Origin: an uncultured Lachnospiraceae bacterium
GTDB taxonomy: Bacteria; Bacillota; Clostridia; Lachnospirales; Lachnospiraceae
DNA: 64,000 nucleotides
Direction: 5' to 3'
Assembly (NCBI GenBank): GCA_944377405.1
Contig: CALWES010000008.1
Coordinates: 1 to 64,000 of the forward strand
Shown: piece by piece, positions 55,124 to 64,000 of the stretch
Layout: the number at the start of each line of letters is the position of its first letter
Numbering within the stretch: the first letter of the stretch is position 1
Made by a program: the position numbers and the translations under genes
Notes under the pieces: model-generated
The model's input: only the letters and a program-made list of their open reading frames with translations
What the model was told of the DNA's origin: nothing
The model's database searches: none

Positions 55124-56053
55124 TCAGGCCTTTCCGATATTGGCGTTTACCCGCTGGAAGAGCTCCGTGGCGGCATTGTGCCCCATCTTCTTCGCCCTGT
55201 TGTTGACGGCGGCGCACTCTACGATGATGGCCAGGTTCCGGCCCGGACGGATGGGGATCTCATGGCAGATGATCTGATTGCCCAGGAAATCCGTGTAGTG
55301 GTCCGTAAGCCCCAGACGGTCGTATTCCTTGTTCTTGTCCCATTCCTCCAGCTTGATGACCATGTCGATCTGCTGGGTGTCCTTGACGGACTCGAAGCCG
55401 AAGAGGTTCTTGATGTTGATGATGCCGATGCCCCGAAGCTCGATGAAGTTCTTGGTCACCTCCGGAGCGGAGCCGATGAGGGTATCGTCGGACACCTTGC
55501 GGATCTCCACCACGTCGTCCGTTACCAGACGGTGGCCCCGCTTTACAAGCTCCAGAGCGGCCTCGGACTTACCTACGCCGGAGTCGCCCATGATCAGGAC
55601 GCCCTCGCCGTAAACATCCACCAGAACGCCGTGGATGCTGATGCAGGGAGCCAGCTTCACCTTGAGCCAGCGGACCATCTCACTGGAAAGGTCAGAGGTG
55701 GTCTTCTGAGAGACCAGGCAGGGGATCCCCCGCTCGGCACAGATGGACAGCACATAATCCGCCGGCTGGTAGGACCTGGAGAAGACCAGGCAGGGGATGT
55801 TGTAGGACAGGAGCTTTTCAAAGCGCATCCTGGCCAGTTCATCGTCCATGCCGTCGATGTATTCCTGCTCCACATAGCCGATGATCTGGACGCGGCTGTC
55901 GTCGAAGTGATCAAAAAAGCCTGTCAGCTGAAGGGCCGGACGGTTCACATCGTAGAACTCGATGGACCTGGCTGTAAGATCGATGTCCGGCGTCAGATTG
56001 GAAAGACCCATTTTTTCCGCCAGCTCGCTGACGGGAACTGTTCCGTTTACCAT
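55124..56053 (-). CDS. hprK: HPr kinase/phosphorylase
   Basis: A 309-residue bifunctional enzyme that phosphorylates or dephosphorylates Ser46 of HPr and HPr-like proteins, the key sensor of carbon catabolite control. The catalytic His141 is in SIHGVLVDVYGEG, the P-loop GDSGVGKS is at 156-163, and the HprK signature ELRGIGIINIKNLFG follows. Length equals that of Bacillus HprK (310). AGAAAGGAT precedes the ATG. It is divergent from murI, and its likely target, an HPr-like protein, is encoded 3.6 kb downstream of murI's start. Confidence 0.97.
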   Translation of the reverse strand: MVNGTVPVSELAEKMGLSNLTPDIDLTARSIEFYDVNRPALQLTGFFDHFDDSRVQIIGYVEQEYIDGMDDELARMRFEKLLSYNIPCLVFSRSYQPADYVLSICAERGIPCLVSQKTTSDLSSEMVRWLKVKLAPCISIHGVLVDVYGEGVLIMGDSGVGKSEAALELVKRGHRLVTDDVVEIRKVSDDTLIGSAPEVTKNFIELRGIGIINIKNLFGFESVKDTQQIDMVIKLEEWDKNKEYDRLGLTDHYTDFLGNQIICHEIPIRPGRNLAIIVECAAVNNRAKKMGHNAATELFQRVNANIGKA

Positions 56054-56101
56054 AGCAGTATCCTTTCTGGAGAACGATCCGATTTAAATTCGATTAGGAC
56101 C

Positions 56102-56130
56102 ATTATATCATCAATGGGGGAGCAGGAAAA
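56102..56130 (-). promoter_or_regulatory. Promoter of hprK
   Basis: On the minus strand TATAAT carries an upstream TGA (extended -10), with a weak TTTTCC box 17 bases before it. The start codon is 48 bases downstream. Confidence 0.6.
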
Positions 56131-56137
56131 GAGCAAA

Positions 56138-56166
56138 TTGTCAAGGCCCAAGCTTTGTGCTATAAT
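56138..56166 (+). promoter_or_regulatory. Promoter directly before murI
   Basis: TTGTCA and a perfect TATAAT are 17 bases apart. The -10 box ends only seven bases before the murI ATG, so the transcript should start at or within a base or two of the start codon. Confidence 0.72.
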
Positions 56167-56173
56167 CGGGGCG

Positions 56174-57007
56174 ATGAAAAAAAGGCAGCTGAAAAAAGAA
56201 GATCCCATAGCCATTATGGACTCCGGACTGGGAGGAATATCCGTCCTGCGGCAGATGAAAAAGGTCATGCCCCTGGAGGATTACCTCTATTTCGGAGATT
56301 CTGTTCATGCGCCCTATGGGGAGCGCCCTCCGGAGGAGATCATTGCCCTCTGTGAGGAGAACACGGAGATGCTCCTTGAGCGGGGCGCAAAGTGTATCGT
56401 CATCGCCTGCAACACGGCCACAAGCGCTGCCGCAGAGGCCCTCAGGAGCCGTTATCCGGAGATCCCGGTGATCGGCATGGAGCCTGCGGTAAAGCCTGCG
56501 GCAAAAAGCGGGGGCCATCCCAGGGTACTGGTGCTGGCCACCCCCATCACCATCCGGGGAGACCGGCTCCATCATCTGGTGGAGAATTTTGACGGGGAGG
56601 CGGACTTTACCCTTCTGGAGGCGCCGGGGATCGTGCGCTTTGTGGAGGCGGGGATCTGCGATGCAAACCCGGAGGAGCCTCTTATGGAATATCTGAGAGA
56701 GCTGCTTTCCCCCTATTCCATGCAGGCCGACGGAAGGATCCCGGAGCATGTGGACGGGGTCGTGCTGGGCTGCACCCATTTCCCCTTTGTAAAGGAGAGC
56801 ATAGGAAGGACCCTGGGCTATCCGGTCCACATCTTCGACGGCGCGAAGGGAACGGCCCTCTGGACCAGAAAGCGCCTTTCGGATCTGGGGCTCCTTCGGG
56901 AGGAAAATTCCCATCCCGGGATCGCGCTTATGAATTCGGACAGGGAGAAGCTTCCCACAGCCAGACTGCTCTTATCCCTTCCCATGGAGGAGACGGAGGA
57001 GAGCTGA
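56174..57007 (+). CDS. murI: Glutamate racemase
   Basis: A 277-residue enzyme making D-glutamate for peptidoglycan. The catalytic cysteines are in VIACNTATSAA and VLGCTHFPFV, and the N-terminal strand reads PIAIMDSGLGGISVL. The start at MKKRQL is needed to keep that strand. No Shine-Dalgarno sequence can be transcribed if the promoter seven bases upstream is used, so the mRNA may be leaderless. A much longer in-frame extension upstream runs antisense through hprK and is rejected. murB follows after 51 bases. Confidence 0.95.
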   Translation: MKKRQLKKEDPIAIMDSGLGGISVLRQMKKVMPLEDYLYFGDSVHAPYGERPPEEIIALCEENTEMLLERGAKCIVIACNTATSAAAEALRSRYPEIPVIGMEPAVKPAAKSGGHPRVLVLATPITIRGDRLHHLVENFDGEADFTLLEAPGIVRFVEAGICDANPEEPLMEYLRELLSPYSMQADGRIPEHVDGVVLGCTHFPFVKESIGRTLGYPVHIFDGAKGTALWTRKRLSDLGLLREENSHPGIALMNSDREKLPTARLLLSLPMEETEES

Positions 57008-57058
57008 GACATAGGAAGGGCCGGAGGAGATCCCGGTCTGCCAGATCAGGAGTCTTAT

Positions 57059-58012
57059 ATGAATATCAACAATATCAGAAAAATCATCAGGGCGGGACGG
57101 ATCCTGGAGCAGGAGCCCATGAGCCGGCATACCAGCTTCCGGGTGGGAGGCCCTGCCAGATATTTTATTACACCTGCAAACAAAAAGGAGCTTTCCGGGC
57201 TCCTGCGCTATCTGAACGGAAACGGACTTCCCTATTTCATCCTGGGGAACGGATCCAATCTGCTGGTGTCCGACAGAGGATACGAGGGGACCGTCATCGA
57301 CCTTGGAAAAAATGACGGAACGGAGTTTACCCTTCTGGGCATCGACGACGGAACGGATCCCTCCACGGAGTGCAAAGAAGGAGAGATCCTTTTTGACGCC
57401 GGGGCAGGCTGTCTGATGTCCGCCATCGGAAGCTTCGCAAAGCGCTTCGGGGCAGCGGGCTTCGAGGCCCTTTCCGGCATCCCCGGCTGTATCGGGGGCG
57501 CCTGCATCATGAATGCGGGAGCCTACGGCAGCGAGATGAAGGAGGTGCTCCGCTCCGTGGAGGTGGTGACGCCCAGGGGAGAGATCCTGCAGCTTCCCGC
57601 CTCAGAGCTGGATCTGGGCTATCGCCATTCCAATCTGCAGGACCGGGGCTACGTGGTGGCCCGGGCGGTGCTTTCCCTGAGAAAGGGGGACCCGGAGGAG
57701 ATCGGAAGGGCCATGGAGGACTTCACCCGCCGCAGGAAGGAAAAGCAGCCGCTGGAATATCCCTCCGCAGGCTCTACCTTCAAACGGCCGGAGGGGGCCT
57801 TTGCAGGCCAGCTCATCGAGGAAGCAGGCCTTCGGGGCTACCGGATCGGAGGGGCAGCGGTGAGCGAGAAACACTGCGGTTTTCTGATCAATCAGGACCA
57901 GGCAACGGCGGAGGACATCTACCGTCTCATGGGATACGTACAGGAAAAGGTGTTCGAGCATTCCGGCATCCGTCTGGAGCCGGAGGTCCGGATGCTGGGA
58001 CAGTTTGCATAA
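57059..58012 (+). CDS. murB: UDP-N-acetylmuramate dehydrogenase
   Basis: A 317-residue FAD enzyme reducing UDP-GlcNAc-enolpyruvate to UDP-MurNAc. The FAD-binding part shows HTSFRVGGPARYF, ILGNGSNLLVSDRGYEG and GIPGCIGGACIMNAGAYG. The C-terminal domain has PSAGSTFKRPEG with the catalytic Ser and ends with GIRLEPEVRMLG. The pattern is that of the type II (Bacillus-like) enzyme. AGGAG precedes the ATG. It is in the murI-murB-rapZ-whiA run with 21 bases to rapZ. Confidence 0.96.
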   Translation: MNINNIRKIIRAGRILEQEPMSRHTSFRVGGPARYFITPANKKELSGLLRYLNGNGLPYFILGNGSNLLVSDRGYEGTVIDLGKNDGTEFTLLGIDDGTDPSTECKEGEILFDAGAGCLMSAIGSFAKRFGAAGFEALSGIPGCIGGACIMNAGAYGSEMKEVLRSVEVVTPRGEILQLPASELDLGYRHSNLQDRGYVVARAVLSLRKGDPEEIGRAMEDFTRRRKEKQPLEYPSAGSTFKRPEGAFAGQLIEEAGLRGYRIGGAAVSEKHCGFLINQDQATAEDIYRLMGYVQEKVFEHSGIRLEPEVRMLGQFA

Positions 58013-58033
58013 CAGACCGGAAGGAGGTCCCAC

Positions 58034-58894
58034 ATGAAGCTGATCATCCTCACAGGCATGTCAGGAGCAGGAAAAACAGTAGCCATCAAGCAGATGGAGG
58101 ATATGGGATATTACTGCGTGGATAATCTGCCCGTATCCCTCCTTCCCCAGTTTGCGGAGCTTCTGTCCCGCTCAGGGGAACACTATCAGCGTGTGGCCAT
58201 CGGCATCGACATCCGCAGCGGAGACGAGCTGCCGAAGCTCAAGGACATTCTGGAGGACTGGGACCGGAACGGCCAGGCCTACGAGATCGTATTTCTGGAG
58301 GCCTCCGACAACGTGATCCTGAAGCGCTTCAAGGAGACCAGAAGGAGCCATCCCTTAAATCCCGGAGGTCGGATCGAGGACGGCATCCGTCTGGAACGCC
58401 AGAGACTTTCCTGGCTGAAGCAGAAATCAAAATATATCCTGGATACCTCCAAGCTTCTTACCAGGGAGCTGAAGGAACAGCTGGAGCGGATCTACAGCGG
58501 AGAGGAGGACTTCCGGAACCTGTATGTCACGATCCTTTCCTTCGGATTTAAATACGGAATCCCGGAGGACGCGGACCTGGTATTCGACGTCCGTTTCCTG
58601 CCAAACCCCTATTACGTGGAGGAGCTGAGGCCCATGACCGGCCTCACAAAGGAGGTCCGGGAGTATGTGATGCAGGGGGCGGATGGAACCCTCTTCCTGG
58701 AGAAGCTCTTTGACCTTGTGGACTTCCTCCTTCCCCGGTACATCAATGAGGGGAAAAACCAGCTGGTGATCGCCGTGGGCTGTACCGGAGGAAAGCACCG
58801 CTCTGTGACTGTGGCGGAGGCTCTTTACGGTCATATCCGGGAAAACCGGGGCCTTGGGATCCGCATCGAACACCGGGATATCGAAAAAGCATAA
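58034..58894 (+). CDS. rapZ: RapZ/YvcJ family nucleotide-binding protein
   Basis: A 286-residue P-loop protein. Walker A GMSGAGKT spans residues 8-15, followed by MEDMGYYCVDNLP and RRSHPL, with the C-terminal RapZ domain marked by FGFKYGIPEDADLVFDVRFLPNPYY and GCTGGKHRSVTVAEAL. In E. coli RapZ senses glucosamine 6-phosphate and guides RNase E to GlmZ. In Bacillus YvcJ has a GTPase activity and links to competence. Its place between MurB and WhiA fits cell-wall precursor control. AAGGAGG precedes the ATG. Confidence 0.96.
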   Translation: MKLIILTGMSGAGKTVAIKQMEDMGYYCVDNLPVSLLPQFAELLSRSGEHYQRVAIGIDIRSGDELPKLKDILEDWDRNGQAYEIVFLEASDNVILKRFKETRRSHPLNPGGRIEDGIRLERQRLSWLKQKSKYILDTSKLLTRELKEQLERIYSGEEDFRNLYVTILSFGFKYGIPEDADLVFDVRFLPNPYYVEELRPMTGLTKEVREYVMQGADGTLFLEKLFDLVDFLLPRYINEGKNQLVIAVGCTGGKHRSVTVAEALYGHIRENRGLGIRIEHRDIEKA

Positions 58895-58972
58895 AAGGCA
58901 ATATGTTTTTTGCATTATTTGCAGTACATTTATAAAACTTTACTGAATTTCGAAACAGGGACACATTGGTAT

Positions 58973-59647
58973 ATGTCATTTTCATCAGAAGTCAGGGAAG
59001 AAGTCAAAAAAAAGAGCTTTACAATTAAAAACAGCCATAGTAAAATCACGAAGGAAAACGGTTCCGATTATAAGAAGGAATTTTTAAAGATCAATTTTAT
59101 CTACTTTGGCTCCATTTCGGACCCGGAGCGCTTCTATCACATGGAATTTGTCTATGACTCTATGGAGGAAGCGGAGGGGATCCGGGACCTGATCCGGGAG
59201 TTCGGCATCCAGGCCGGACTGATCGAACGGAAAGGGAAGTTTGTCGTCTATCTGAAGGACAGTGAGGATATCTTCAATATGCTCAGTATCCTGGGAGCCC
59301 ATGAAGCGCTGATGAAGTTTGAAAATGTCCGAATCCTGAAAGGGATGCGGGAGGACGTTCAGCGGAAGGTCAACTGTGAGACCGCCAACCTTCAGAAAAC
59401 CGTATCTGCTTCGGTCCGTCAGACCGAGGATATCCAGTACATAAGGGATCATCTGGGCCTTTCCCAGCTTCCGGAGCCTCTCAGAGAGGCAGCGGAGTTC
59501 CGGCTCTCCAACCCCCAGGCCACCCTGCGGGAGCTTGCAGAGGCGATGAAGCCGCCCATCAGCCGGTCCGGAGCGAATCACAGGCTCAGAAAGCTTTCAC
59601 AGATCGCGGATGATCTGCGCCTTAAAGAAATGAGGAGGACAGAGTAG
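58973..59647 (+). CDS. whiA: WhiA-type regulator lacking most of the first LAGLIDADG-like domain
   Basis: A 224-residue protein where WhiA is normally about 310-320. The family N-terminus MSFSSEVREEV is kept, then a Lys-rich non-matching stretch of about 30 residues, and the normal text resumes at FGSISDPERFYHMEFV, the second LAGLIDADG-like unit. The rest is typical: NVRILKGMREDVQRKVNCETAN, and the C-terminal helix-turn-helix with LRELAEAMKPPISRSGANHRL. About 90 residues are absent and I found no other frame that supplies them, so this looks like an internal deletion rather than a frameshift. WhiA controls division and sporulation genes. The ribosome binding site is weak (AGGGAC). Confidence 0.82.
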   Translation: MSFSSEVREEVKKKSFTIKNSHSKITKENGSDYKKEFLKINFIYFGSISDPERFYHMEFVYDSMEEAEGIRDLIREFGIQAGLIERKGKFVVYLKDSEDIFNMLSILGAHEALMKFENVRILKGMREDVQRKVNCETANLQKTVSASVRQTEDIQYIRDHLGLSQLPEPLREAAEFRLSNPQATLRELAEAMKPPISRSGANHRLRKLSQIADDLRLKEMRRTE

Positions 59648-59648
59648 T

Positions 59649-59903
59649 ATGACAAAAGAAACCGTTATCGTAGGGCTTCCCAGGGGAATGGAATCCAGAC
59701 CCGTAGCGATTCTGGTACAGATCGCGAGCCAGTATCAGGCGAAGATCTACCTGGAGTGCGGAAACCGGAGAGTCAACGCAAAGAGCATCATGGGCATGAT
59801 GACTCTGGGACTGGATAAGGGTGACGAGATCACCGTTGAAGCGGACGGTGATGATGAGGCCAACGCCATCGGTGAGCTGACGGCCTATCTGAAAAATGCA
59901 TAA
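59649..59903 (+). CDS. HPr-like (Crh-type) protein with Glu at position 15 and intact Ser46
   Basis: An 84-residue HPr-fold protein. Aligned by number, the active-site motif GLHARP (13-18) reads GMESRP, so the PTS phosphorylation residue His15 is Glu15. The regulatory site is kept, with Ser46 in KSIMGMMTLGL. Such a protein cannot carry phosphate from Enzyme I but can be phosphorylated by HprK. This is the logic of Bacillus Crh, which has Gln15 and serves as a CcpA cofactor. The start overlaps the end of whiA by context (one base gap), with GAGGAGG inside whiA. A terminator follows before dnaE. A true HPr for sugar transport must be encoded elsewhere. Confidence 0.88.
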   Translation: MTKETVIVGLPRGMESRPVAILVQIASQYQAKIYLECGNRRVNAKSIMGMMTLGLDKGDEITVEADGDDEANAIGELTAYLKNA

Positions 59904-59930
59904 GGGATCCGGCATCGGATCTTTCACGAA

Positions 59931-59966
59931 CTGAAACGGGGGCCTCTTGGGTTTCCGTTTTCTTTT
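59931..59966 (+). terminator. Terminator between the HPr-like gene and dnaE
   Basis: GAAACGG pairs with CCGTTTTC, with a weak inner helix, followed by TTTTATT. It lies 30 bases after the HPr-like stop. Its strength is uncertain, and dnaE starts only 17 bases beyond it. Confidence 0.5.
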
Positions 59967-59982
59967 ATTCACAGGATCGTTT

Positions 59983-62900
59983 ATGTTTACACATTTGCAC
60001 ACACATACGGAATATTCCCTGCTGGACGGCTCCGGACGGATTCCGGAGATGATCGCCCAGGCAAAGGCCCTGGGCATGAATGCCCTGAGCATCACGGATC
60101 ACGGGGTCATGTACGGGGTCATCGATTTTTATAAGGAAGCAAGAAAGGCGGGGATCAAGCCCATCATCGGCTGCGAGGTCTATGTGACCCCGGGCTCCCG
60201 TTTCGACCGGGAAAAGGAACGGAACGGAGAGGACAAGTATCACCACCTGGTATTACTGTGCGAAAACAACCAGGGCTATCAGAACCTGATGAAGCTTTGC
60301 TCCAAAGCCTTCCTGGAGGGCTTTTACTATAAGCCAAGGGTGGACTACGAGCTTCTGTCCCGGTATCATGAGGGACTGATCGCTTCCTCCGCCTGTCTGG
60401 CAGGAGAGGTGCAGAAGTACATCGTCCGGGGCATGTACGAGGAGGCGAAGAAGGCGGCCCTTCATTATCAGCAGATCTTCGGGGAGGGGAACTTCTTCCT
60501 GGAGCTCCAGGACCATGGACTTCCGGATCAGAAGACTGCCAACGCCGGACTGATGCAGCTTCATAACGAGCTTCACATACCCCTCATCGCCACCAACGAT
60601 ATCCACTATACCTACAAAGAGGACGCGGAGCCCCACGATATCCTTCTCTGTATCCAGACCGGAAAGCACGTGTCGGACACGGACCGGATGCGCTATACCG
60701 GCGGCCAGTACTATATGAAGAGCGAGGAGGAGATGCGAAGCCTCTTCCCCTATGCGCCGGAGGCCATCGACAACACTCAGAAGATCGCAGACCGCTGCAA
60801 CGTGGAGATCGAATTCGGCGTCACGAAGCTCCCGAAATTCGCCGTACCGGGGGGCAGGCCCTCGGAGGAATACTTAAGGGAGCTGTGTTATGAGGGGCTT
60901 GCACGCCGCTATCCCAAGGATGACGGAAGCCTCCGGCAGCGGATGGACTATGAGCTGTCCGTCATTGAGAAAATGGGATATGTGGACTATTTCCTGATCG
61001 TATCCGACTTTATCCACTACGCAAAGTCCCATGACATTCCCGTGGGACCCGGAAGAGGCTCCGCCGCCGGCTCCATCGTGGCCTACTGCCTGGAGATCAC
61101 GGACATCGACCCCATCCGGTATTCCCTTCTTTTTGAGCGTTTCCTGAATCCGGAGCGGGTATCCATGCCGGATATCGACGTGGACTTCTGCTATGAGCGG
61201 AGACAGGAGGTCATCGACTATGTGGTCCGGACCTACGGAAAGGATGACGTGGCCCAGATCGTTACCTTCGGTACCATGGCGGCAAAGGGCGTGGTAAGGG
61301 ATGTGGGACGGGTCCTGGACCTGCCCTATGCCAAGTGTGACGCCATCGCAAAGATGATCCCCGGGGACCTGGGCATGACCCTTCAGAAGGCCCTTAAGTT
61401 AAGCCCGGATCTGAAAAAGGCCTATGCCGAGGATCCGGAGGTCACTTATCTCATCGACATGTCCCTGAGGCTTGAGGGCCTGCCGCGGCATACCAGCATG
61501 CACGCCGCAGGGGTGCTGATCGCCAGGACCAACGTAGACGAGTACGTGCCCCTGGCCAGAAACCAGGACGGCACCGTGGTGACCCAGTATACCATGACGA
61601 CCCTGGAGGAGCTGGGGCTCCTGAAGATGGACTTCCTGGGCCTCCGGACCCTTACGGTGATCAAAAACGCCCAGGTCCAGGCGGAACGGAATTACGGCGT
61701 CCATATCGATATCAACCGGATCGATTACGGAGACCCGAAGGTCTACGAGATGATCTCCCGGGGGGATACGGCAGGCGTGTTCCAGCTGGAGTCTGCCGGC
61801 ATGACCAGCTTCATGAAGGAGCTTAAGCCGGAATCCATCGACGATATCATTGCGGGCCTTTCCCTTTACCGTCCGGGCCCCATGGACTTCATCCCCAGGT
61901 ATATCAAGGGAAAGAACAACCGGGACACCGTGACCTATGAGTGCCCGGAGCTGGAGCCGATCCTGAAGTCCACCTACGGCTGTATCGTTTACCAGGAGCA
62001 GGTAATGCAGATCGTCCAGAAGCTGGCAGGCTACAGCCTGGGCCGGGCGGACCTGGTGCGGAGAGCCATGTCCAAGAAAAAGGCGGAGGTGATGCAGAAG
62101 GAGCGGCAGAACTTCATTTACGGAAACCCCGAGGAGGGGGTACCGGGCTGCATCAGAAACGGGATCCCGGAGGAGACCGCCAGCCGGATCTTCGACGAGA
62201 TGACGGACTTCGCTTCCTATGCCTTCAACAAATCCCATGCGGCGGCCTATGCGGTGGTGTCCTACCAGACCGCCTGGCTGAAGTGCTATTATCCTGCCGA
62301 ATATATGGCGGCCCTTATGACCTCCGTTATCGACAACCTGAACAAGACCTCCGAGTATATCCAGACCTGCCGGAAAATGGGCCTTCGGATCCAGCCGCCG
62401 GATATCAACCGGGGCGACTACGGATTTACGGCGGAGCCGGGAGAAGGGGGAAGCATCCTTTACGGACTTTCCGCCATCAAGGGAGTGGGCCGGTCCGTGG
62501 TGGAGGAGATCGTGGGGGAACGGCAGCAGAACGGGCCCTTTACGGACATGGAGGATTTCATCACCAGGATGCAGCAGAGTGTGAACCGGAAGGCCATGGA
62601 GTACTTTATCAAGGCCGGTGCCTTTGACTGCTTCCCCGGGAACCGCTGTCAGAAGATCAACATCCTGGGGGCCATGATCGATAAGGCCGCCAGTGCCCGG
62701 AAGTCGGAGATGAGCGGACAGATGTCCCTTTTCGACCTGGCAGACGAGGGGGCGAGATCGGACTTCCGGCTCAGGATGCCGGAGCTTCCGGAATTTGACA
62801 AGGAGACGCTTCTGGCCTATGAAAAGGAGGCCACCGGCCTCTACATCAGCGGACATCCCATCGAGAGCTATCTGGAGACCTATCGCAGGATCGTCAATAC

Positions 62901-63445
62901 GGAGTCCACGGCCTTCCGGGTCAGCGAGGAGACCGGGACCTGCAGCCTCCGGGAGGGACAGCAGGTGGTCTGCGGCGGCGTCATCGAGGACCTGAAGACA
63001 AAGATCACGAAAAACGGAAACCAGATGTGCTTCCTTTCCGTTGGGGATCTTTACGGACAGTTTGAGGCCATCGTCTTCCCCAATGTCTTCGAACGGGTGC
63101 GGGAGGCCCTGCACCTGGATGCCAAGGTCTACCTCTCCGGCCATGTCAGCATCGAGGCCGACGAGAGCGGAAAGCTGATCGCGGACAATGTGGTGGAGTT
63201 CGACAGGCTGAAAAAGGAGCTCTGGATCGCCTTTTCCAACAGGGAAGCCTATGAGGAAAAGAAGGAGCGGCTGGAGGAGCTCTGCTATGAGCACCCGGGA
63301 AGCTCCGATGTCATCATCTACCTCAGGAAGGAGCGGGCGGTGAAGAAACTGCCGGCGGACCTTCGGGCGGAGTCCGGGGAGGAATTCCTGAAGATCCTTC
63401 GGGAGGAATTTAGTGAAAAAAATGTCAAAGTTGTGGAAAAAGCCC

Positions 63446-63462
<17 letters not shown>
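59983..63462 (+). CDS. dnaE: DNA polymerase III subunit alpha, DnaE type
   Basis: A 1159-residue replicative polymerase. It has an N-terminal PHP domain (THLHTHTEYSLLDGSGRI, ALSITDHGVMYG), a catalytic core with GPGRGSAAGSIVAYCL and the Asp pair in MPDIDVDFCYERR, the beta-clamp-binding and helix-hairpin-helix region (YGLSAIKGVGRSVVEEIV), and a C-terminal OB fold (VVCGGVIEDLKTKITKNG). No PolC-type exonuclease insert is present, so PolC is expected elsewhere. The start is at MFTHLH with AGGAT upstream. Twelve further codons of open frame fall in the terminator and are not used. Its last codons contain the pfkA promoter. Confidence 0.97.

Positions 63463-64000
<538 letters not shown>

Noticed and set aside
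55094..56173. N-terminal extension of murI by 360 codons
   Set aside because: The extension is antisense to hprK through its whole length. The conserved MurI fold starts at about 56200, and a promoter lies at 56138-56166.

Overview
The window looks like a chromosomal segment of a Gram-positive, low-copy-repeat Clostridia, most likely a GC-rich Lachnospiraceae-type Firmicute. The reasons are a T-box leader on pheST, a yybP-ykoY riboswitch, strong AGGAGG-type ribosome binding sites, an HprK / HPr-like / RapZ / WhiA block running into dnaE and pfkA, a fused 2-hydroxyacyl-CoA dehydratase activase, and CmpB-type membrane proteins. This placement is an inference from gene content; no rRNA or tRNA gene is present to confirm it.

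Layout. 1-0.9 kb: 5' part of an ISLre2-type transposase running off the left edge. 0.9-7.3 kb: two minus-strand membrane proteins (CmpB-like, MATE), then a plus-strand run of a GNAT enzyme, SfsA, a nonsense-mutated GNAT pseudogene, an S9 peptidase and endonuclease III. 7.3-8.9 kb: an AT-rich two-gene SPFH-SHOCT / TM2 cassette. 9-12 kb: a small acidic membrane protein, a Crp/Fnr regulator, a DUF308 protein and a CmpB-like protein with a coiled-coil tail. 12.1-20.9 kb: an AT-richer accessory island with a frameshifted serine recombinase, an orphan 230-aa gene, a truncated replication-initiator-like gene, a decayed tyrosine integrase, a frameshifted Fic gene and one large intact gene for a STAND-type NTPase with a possible N-terminal nuclease domain. 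That protein is the best candidate in the window for an undescribed (probably anti-phage) system.

21.2-31.7 kb: a P-type cation ATPase behind a Mn-sensing riboswitch, an AI-2E family permease, a CBS/DHH inorganic pyrophosphatase and a 1502-aa dehydratase activase fusion. 32-42 kb: CorA, a rhomboid-like protein without the catalytic serine motif, pyruvate kinase, a NUDIX hydrolase, a Xer-type recombinase, Apt, GreA, BrnQ, a second MATE pump and nicotinate phosphoribosyltransferase. 42-55 kb: IleS, glycogen phosphorylase, a BrkB-type protein, a PAP2 phosphatase, an RsuA-type pseudouridine synthase, T-box-controlled PheS-PheT and a SIMPL lipoprotein. 55-64 kb: HprK divergent from MurI-MurB-RapZ-WhiA-(HPr-like)-DnaE, then the start of pfkA.

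How the genes fit together. The right end joins carbon regulation (HprK and an HPr-like protein that keeps Ser46 but has Glu at position 15) to cell-wall precursor synthesis (MurI, MurB, RapZ). WhiA there is shorter than usual. The core is GC-rich with compact spacing and hairpin terminators, several of which overlap stop codons. The 7.3-8.9 kb cassette and the 12-21 kb island differ in base composition and look acquired.
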